The notes beneath the pieces are model-generated. The model did no database searches and was not told the DNA's origin. It saw nothing but the letters and a program-made list of their open reading frames with translations. The translations under genes were made by a program, and so were the position numbers. Source: Mangrovibacillus cuniculi (GTDB taxonomy: Bacteria; Bacillota; Bacilli; Bacillales; R1DC41). From it: DNA of 64,000 nt. The DNA lies in NCBI RefSeq assembly GCF_015482585.1, contig NZ_CP049742.1:1260501-1324500 (forward strand), given 5' to 3'. How positions within the stretch are numbered: position 1 is the first letter of the stretch; every line of letters begins with the position of its first letter. Shown piece after piece: positions 63,606 to 64,000 of the stretch.

Positions 63606-64000
63606 CTTCTTCACCATTCACTAACTCAAAGTAGATATCTTCATATTGCCCCACAATCTTTAAGGCATGAAACTCTTCTTTCACTCTTTGAATAGAAGCT
63701 TCAGACATAATAGAAGCTTTCTCGTCATCTGTTAAAATCGACAGAGACGCCTTTGTTATTTCTTCAATGTTTCCTAACGGTCTGATATAACCCGTTTCTC
63801 CATCAACAATTACTTCTGGAATACCGCCGACGTTCGTTCCAACACAAGGAACTCCGCACGCCATAGCTTCTAAAGCTACTAACCCAAAACTTTCTTTTTC
63901 AGATAATAGTAGTTTTAAATCACTCATCGAATAAAGCTCTTCTACATTATCTTGCTTTCCTAAGAACTTCACTTTCTTATCTATCCCCAACGTTCTTACT
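63586..64000 (-). CDS. bshA: N-acetyl-glucosaminyl malate synthase BshA, start beyond window
   Basis: C-terminal 137 residues of a GT4 glycosyltransferase; the N-terminus lies past base 64000. Visible blocks are VKFLGKQDNVEELYSMSDLKLL and the nucleotide-sugar site LSEKESFGLVALEAMACGVPCVGTNVGGIPEV. The order bshA-cca-birA fits B. subtilis ypjH-cca-birA. First step of bacillithiol synthesis, linking to brxA in this window. Confidence 0.9.
   Translation of the reverse strand, partial: VRTLGIDKKVKFLGKQDNVEELYSMSDLKLLLSEKESFGLVALEAMACGVPCVGTNVGGIPEVIVDGETGYIRPLGNIEEITKASLSILTDDEKASIMSEASIQRVKEEFHALKIVGQYEDIYFELVNGEEDVKRTV

Noticed and set aside
1..64000. tRNA or rRNA genes
   Set aside because: No stretch with acceptor and T-arm patterns or rRNA core sequence was noticed.

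Overview
The window is AT-rich chromosomal DNA of a Bacillaceae (Bacillus-like, spore-forming) bacterium. Almost every gene has a recognisable Bacillus subtilis counterpart of the yp* region (ypmS/R, dfrA-thyA-ypjP, ypiP-yphP-ypgR-ypgQ, ugtP-cspD-ypeQ-ypeP-ypdP-ypdQ, ypcP-ypbR-bpsAB, ypwA-ypvA-ypsC-rnpB-gpsB-ypsA-cotD, yprB-yprA, yppG/E/C-recU-ponA, ypoC-nth-dnaD-asnS-aspB-ypmB-ypmA-dinG-panDCB-birA-cca-bshA). Extra pieces not expected from that template are fhs, a four-gene manganese transporter with mntR, a lethal-factor-type secreted protease, a lone CheX-like protein and a long (L. casei-type) thymidylate synthase. Genus is not certain from sequence alone.

Layout. 1-7.6 kb: envelope/lipid proteins, a nucleoside hydrolase, DegV, then a compact minus-strand operon protease-thyA-dfrA-acyltransferase, and ypjP. 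7.8-8.1 kb: tiny ORF plus a foldback repeat. 8.2-14.8 kb: tightly overlapped minus-strand operon fhs-ypgQ-ABC-F-ypgR-brxA-ypiP. 14.9-17.3 kb: plus-strand ugtP-like glycosyltransferase, YfhP-like membrane protein and a small gene under a sigma-G-like promoter. 17.6-21.8 kb: mntR and mntABCD with an MntR-type operator over the mntA promoter. 21.8-24.3 kb: cspD, ypeQ/ypeP, and a preQ1-I-like riboswitch ahead of the queuosine-precursor transporter ypdP, followed by an RNase H-like gene whose frame is broken exactly at an A AAA AAG slippery heptamer. 24.4-31.4 kb: PAP2-type protein, flap-type exonuclease, the double dynamin DynA, and the alkylpyrone pair bpsA-bpsB. 31.5-38.5 kb: CheX-like, M32 carboxypeptidase, helicase ypvA, ypsC, and RNase P RNA with an odd tandem 154-bp duplication behind it. 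38.5-47.3 kb: gpsB, ypsA, cotD, the DNA-repair pair yprA/yprB (MrfA/MrfB), Hsp20 under a sigma-K-like promoter, and yppG/E/C. 47.4-50.6 kb: recU-ponA. 50.7-64 kb: ypoC-nth-dnaD, the dinG-ypmA-ypmB-aspB-asnS operon, the pan operon with a structured leader, and bshA-cca-birA.

The most unusual non-coding signal is a family of GC-rich foldback repeats (four long copies, two 112-bp internal-deletion derivatives). Four of the six sit 36-48 nt after a stop codon, and all six are followed about 65-100 nt later by an intrinsic terminator, i.e. they look like 3' UTR insertions. One copy is itself interrupted by a second, unrelated 130-nt foldback element. Other signals worth testing are the preQ1-like leader, the slippery-site frameshift, the MntR operator, the sporulation promoters and the duplicated structure downstream of rnpB. 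No insertion sequence, prophage, CRISPR array, rRNA or tRNA was seen.
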